The notes beneath the pieces were generated by a model. That model saw nothing but the letters and a program-made list of their open reading frames with translations. It was not told the origin of the DNA and did not search any database. A DNA stretch of 64,000 nt from JAHCHG01 sp041745765 (GTDB lineage: Bacteria > Acidobacteriota > Blastocatellia > Pyrinomonadales > Pyrinomonadaceae). Below are positions 62,701 to 64,000 of this stretch, piece by piece. The stretch lies in contig JBGTIH010000191.1 in assembly GCA_041745765.1 (NCBI GenBank), positions 1-64,000 of the forward strand. Reading direction: 5' to 3'. A program made the position numbers and the translations under genes. Position 1 is the stretch's first letter, and each line of letters begins with the position of its first letter.

Positions 62701-63400
62701 TGGAATGTCCGATATTGACGATTCCGCCGGTATTATAAATTCCGCCGCCAGAAGTTAATGCCGAATTATTTCTGAAAGTCGAATCCGAAATTGTTAAATT
62801 GCCTTCATTATAAACTCCGCCGCCGTGTTGGATTGAAACATTATTTTCGATTACGCTTCTGTTAATCGTCAAATTTCCTGCGTTCCAGATACCGCCGCCG
62901 CGAATCGGCAGATCAAAGGATTTTCCGCCTTTAATTATCAAATTATTAAATATTACGTTCGATTGAGTTCCGATCTTAAAAGGTCGGAATTGATTGTTGC
63001 CGTCAATCGTAATTTTGATTTCCGAAATCGAATTTATTGTTAAATTTACGTTGGTAGTGATTGATAATTCTCCGCCGGACAAAACAATCGAACTTCCCGG
63101 AATGAAAACACGGGAATCAAACAAAATTGCTGCAGACGAAGCCGGAGTTGAATTTGCTTTATTGATCGCACCGCGCAGTGTGCAATCATTCGGAGCGTCA
63201 GAACACGCAGAAACATCTGCATCATCCAAACGGTCAACAAACAAAATTTGTGCCGAAATATTCGAAGCCGCGCCAATAAAAAAAACTGCGCCGAAGATTA
63301 GCGCAGGAATAATTTTCAAGAAATTCGTTTCTTTTTTTAATTGAAGGAATTTTAAAGAAATGAAAGTTTGAAACGTGTTAGGGATTTTTTTTTTTAACAT
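59795..63400 (-). CDS. CSLREA beta-helix protein with FG-GAP C-terminal repeats
   Basis: At 1201 residues, the largest here. N-terminal signal segment (GAASNISAQ), then DDADVSACSDAPNDCTLRG and CDSDCSLREAITVAN, two CSLREA-type motifs at the head of two right-handed beta-helix runs (about 65-410 and 425-870). The helix repeats show NSTISGNS, GGGIYN and NGGGL signatures. From about 925 come FG-GAP repeats (FDFDGDGKTDIAVFRPSVGEWW) and the tail GDLPVPSAFIQ. Such proteins are displayed on the surface in many environmental bacteria. CGGAG precedes the ATG by about 10 bases. Confidence 0.88.
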   Translation of the reverse strand: MLKKKIPNTFQTFISLKFLQLKKETNFLKIIPALIFGAVFFIGAASNISAQILFVDRLDDADVSACSDAPNDCTLRGAINKANSTPASSAAILFDSRVFIPGSSIVLSGGELSITTNVNLTINSISEIKITIDGNNQFRPFKIGTQSNVIFNNLIIKGGKSFDLPIRGGGIWNAGNLTINRSVIENNVSIQHGGGVYNEGNLTISDSTFRNNSALTSGGGIYNTGGIVNIGHSTINYNLSGSTGGSGGGVANNSGTIGIINSTIFGNEGNNGGGIGNFGTLILNSSTVSNNRTNPFFGVGGGVLNSGQFESRNSIIARNIAPNAPDFQGILSSLGYNLIQNTTLTTITGNTAGNILDQDPLFDQNGLQNNGGETLTIALSPNSPAIDAADPNNFPPIDQRRRTRPADGDNNGSLLPDIGAFELSRILIVTKTADTNDGVCDSDCSLREAITVANSTSTDEIITFDPAVFSSPQTIILSGTELVIQNNGTLTINGAGMNVLTISGNEASRVINILFNSNVIINNLSIKNGSVTTTSGEGIWGGGILNAGALILNDVNISNCFSLRDGGGLFSADNFQTTINNSVIENNTGNLGTGGGIYVRRGTISINNSLIKNNQAKIGGGIDNLASVSMTNSVVDNNYASDSGGGIRNNASFNLSKSSIINNTSVNEGGGLRGDRFTISNSIISGNSSAVGGGIMSVSLTLINSTIDGNYAGFGGGIYIFGSGSKSIVSSTISNNISSDGAGGVSNFTGILNLINSTISGNSAVQDGGGINNRGILNLTNSTIARNSSASGGGIINLGGTVNARNSIIAANSLEDFFGTITSGGYNLIGNTQSTTIVGTNLETNIIGADPQLLPLRNYGGLTKTHALRPTSPAIDKALLTDILSTTADQRGRIRPYDFPTIPNAPNGDGSDIGAFERQANDVNGISLFDFDGDGKTDIAVFRPSVGEWWYRKSGSGQVSAAQFGQATDIITPADFTGDRKTDIAVFRPNSGEWFVLRSDDSSFYSFPFGISGDIPLAADFDGDGKADPVIFRPSNSTWYILNSSGETTITAFGASGDIPQVGDFDGDGKADLAVFRPSTGEWWINRSATQTVIVYNFGTASDKPVPADYTGDGRADVAFWRPSTGEWFILRSENNSFYSFPFGTSGDIPAAGDYDGDGRSDAAVFRPSNGTWYLLQSTSGFSALGFGSTGDLPVPSAFIQ

Positions 63401-63602
63401 TCAGAATTATTCTCCGTTTTTTTATCAGAACAAGATTTCCAGTCAGAAGTGCGAGTGAAAACTGCCCGAAAAAAAATAAACATTAAAGGCTGAATCGAAA
63501 ATTTTTAGTTGATGCTCGAAAAGTATATGTCAAAAACAATTAATTGCCAATAATTTCCGCAAAAATATGATTTTTTAATTTTTTCGGAAACTCAAAAATA
63601 TA

Positions 63603-64000
63603 TTACGTTTCTTTGAACTCTTGCCGATTATCAAGTTCAGTAAATTCTTGTGTGATTCGTCTTTCACTATTCCATTGTACAAATTTTTCCGCTGCGTCGC
63701 GGGCTTCGATCTCGAACGGAATTTCAAGATAAGCCGCTTGTCTGGCGGGCAAATCCCATTTTTCTTTTTTTCTTAAATTCCTCAGATAACTTCCCAGATA
63801 ATTATAAAAAAATCCGATAAATCCGTGCTTTTTATATTGCAGAGAATGTGTGATTTCGTGCGCCGCAAGGCTTTCGGAAAGTCTTGGCTTATTTTTAGAA
63901 TTGACGGAAATTAAATGCGGCATTATAAATATTCGGCTGCCGATAGTTATTCCATAGACTTTGATTAAATTAGTAAAGATTCGCGTGAATCTACCACCGT
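63603..64000 (-). CDS. Partial HExxH protein, DUF4157-like (N-terminus outside window)
   Basis: The frame continues past the right edge; no stop occurs upstream to 64000. The visible 131 residues include SRIFIMPHLISV, then AAHEITHSLQYKKHG (HEITH zinc site), and YNYLGSYLRNLR with YLEIPFEIEARDAAE. This resembles the DUF4157 metallopeptidase-like domain found near phage-tail-like and toxin loci. The start is unknown. No partner is visible. Confidence 0.65.
   Translation of the reverse strand, partial: GGRFTRIFTNLIKVYGITIGSRIFIMPHLISVNSKNKPRLSESLAAHEITHSLQYKKHGFIGFFYNYLGSYLRNLRKKEKWDLPARQAAYLEIPFEIEARDAAEKFVQWNSERRITQEFTELDNRQEFKET

Overview
The window looks like a piece of chromosome from a Gram-negative bacterium of the Acidobacteriota, probably class Blastocatellia (Pyrinomonadaceae-like). 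This is inference from content: four very similar secreted proteins end in FG-GAP/VCBS-type repeats (DFDGDGK..D.AVFRPS.G.W), many signal peptides end in FAQ or SAQ, and there are Omp85-type, OmpA-type and MsbA-type envelope proteins. Base composition is moderately AT-rich. No rRNA, tRNA, CRISPR array or intact insertion sequence was recognised. A short reading frame cut by the left edge may be a transposase remnant.

Layout. 0-10 kb: patatin/Omp85 lipase, DUF4242 protein, DUF2235-like hydrolase, acyl-CoA dehydrogenase, a 40-residue membrane peptide behind a sigma-54-like promoter, an FHA-PrsW fusion and an LVIVD/FG-GAP secreted protein. 10-17 kb, minus strand: HARE-HTH coiled-coil protein, polyprenyl diphosphate synthase, YajQ, then a coupled metG / secreted protein / tatD operon. 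17-23 kb: SMI1/KNR4 protein, then a tight minus-strand run sir2-larC-folE-unknown-M28 peptidase. 23-27 kb: argS with an apparent one-base frameshift, a Uma2 protein and DAHP synthase. 27-30 kb: an XRE regulator with a small membrane protein, divergent from a SWIM-Rad52 fusion, with two operator-like palindromes between them. 30-38 kb: an M16 peptidase pair (one without the zinc motif), an FG-GAP protein, and an S8 protease in the same frame as an upstream GAF protein, separated by one stop codon. 38-50 kb: S41 peptidase, lone PD-(D/E)XK-like protein, Ycf48-like propeller, VIT-VWA protein, several secreted proteins of unknown function and an ABC ATPase with degenerate motifs. 50-64 kb: giant S8/FG-GAP protease, OmpA protein, an MsbA-like exporter followed by DUF7660, the yicC-gmk-rpoZ set, a CSLREA beta-helix/FG-GAP protein and a partial HExxH protein at the right edge.

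Most of the window is ordinary housekeeping and envelope biology. The unusual material is (i) short tandem repeats and inverted repeats in intergenic DNA, including one that sits in frame inside larC; (ii) the XRE/SWIM-Rad52 locus with its operators; (iii) the degenerate ABC ATPase; (iv) the argS frameshift; and (v) the shared FG-GAP C-terminal cassette on different N-terminal domains. I saw no complete defence system, biosynthetic cluster or prophage.
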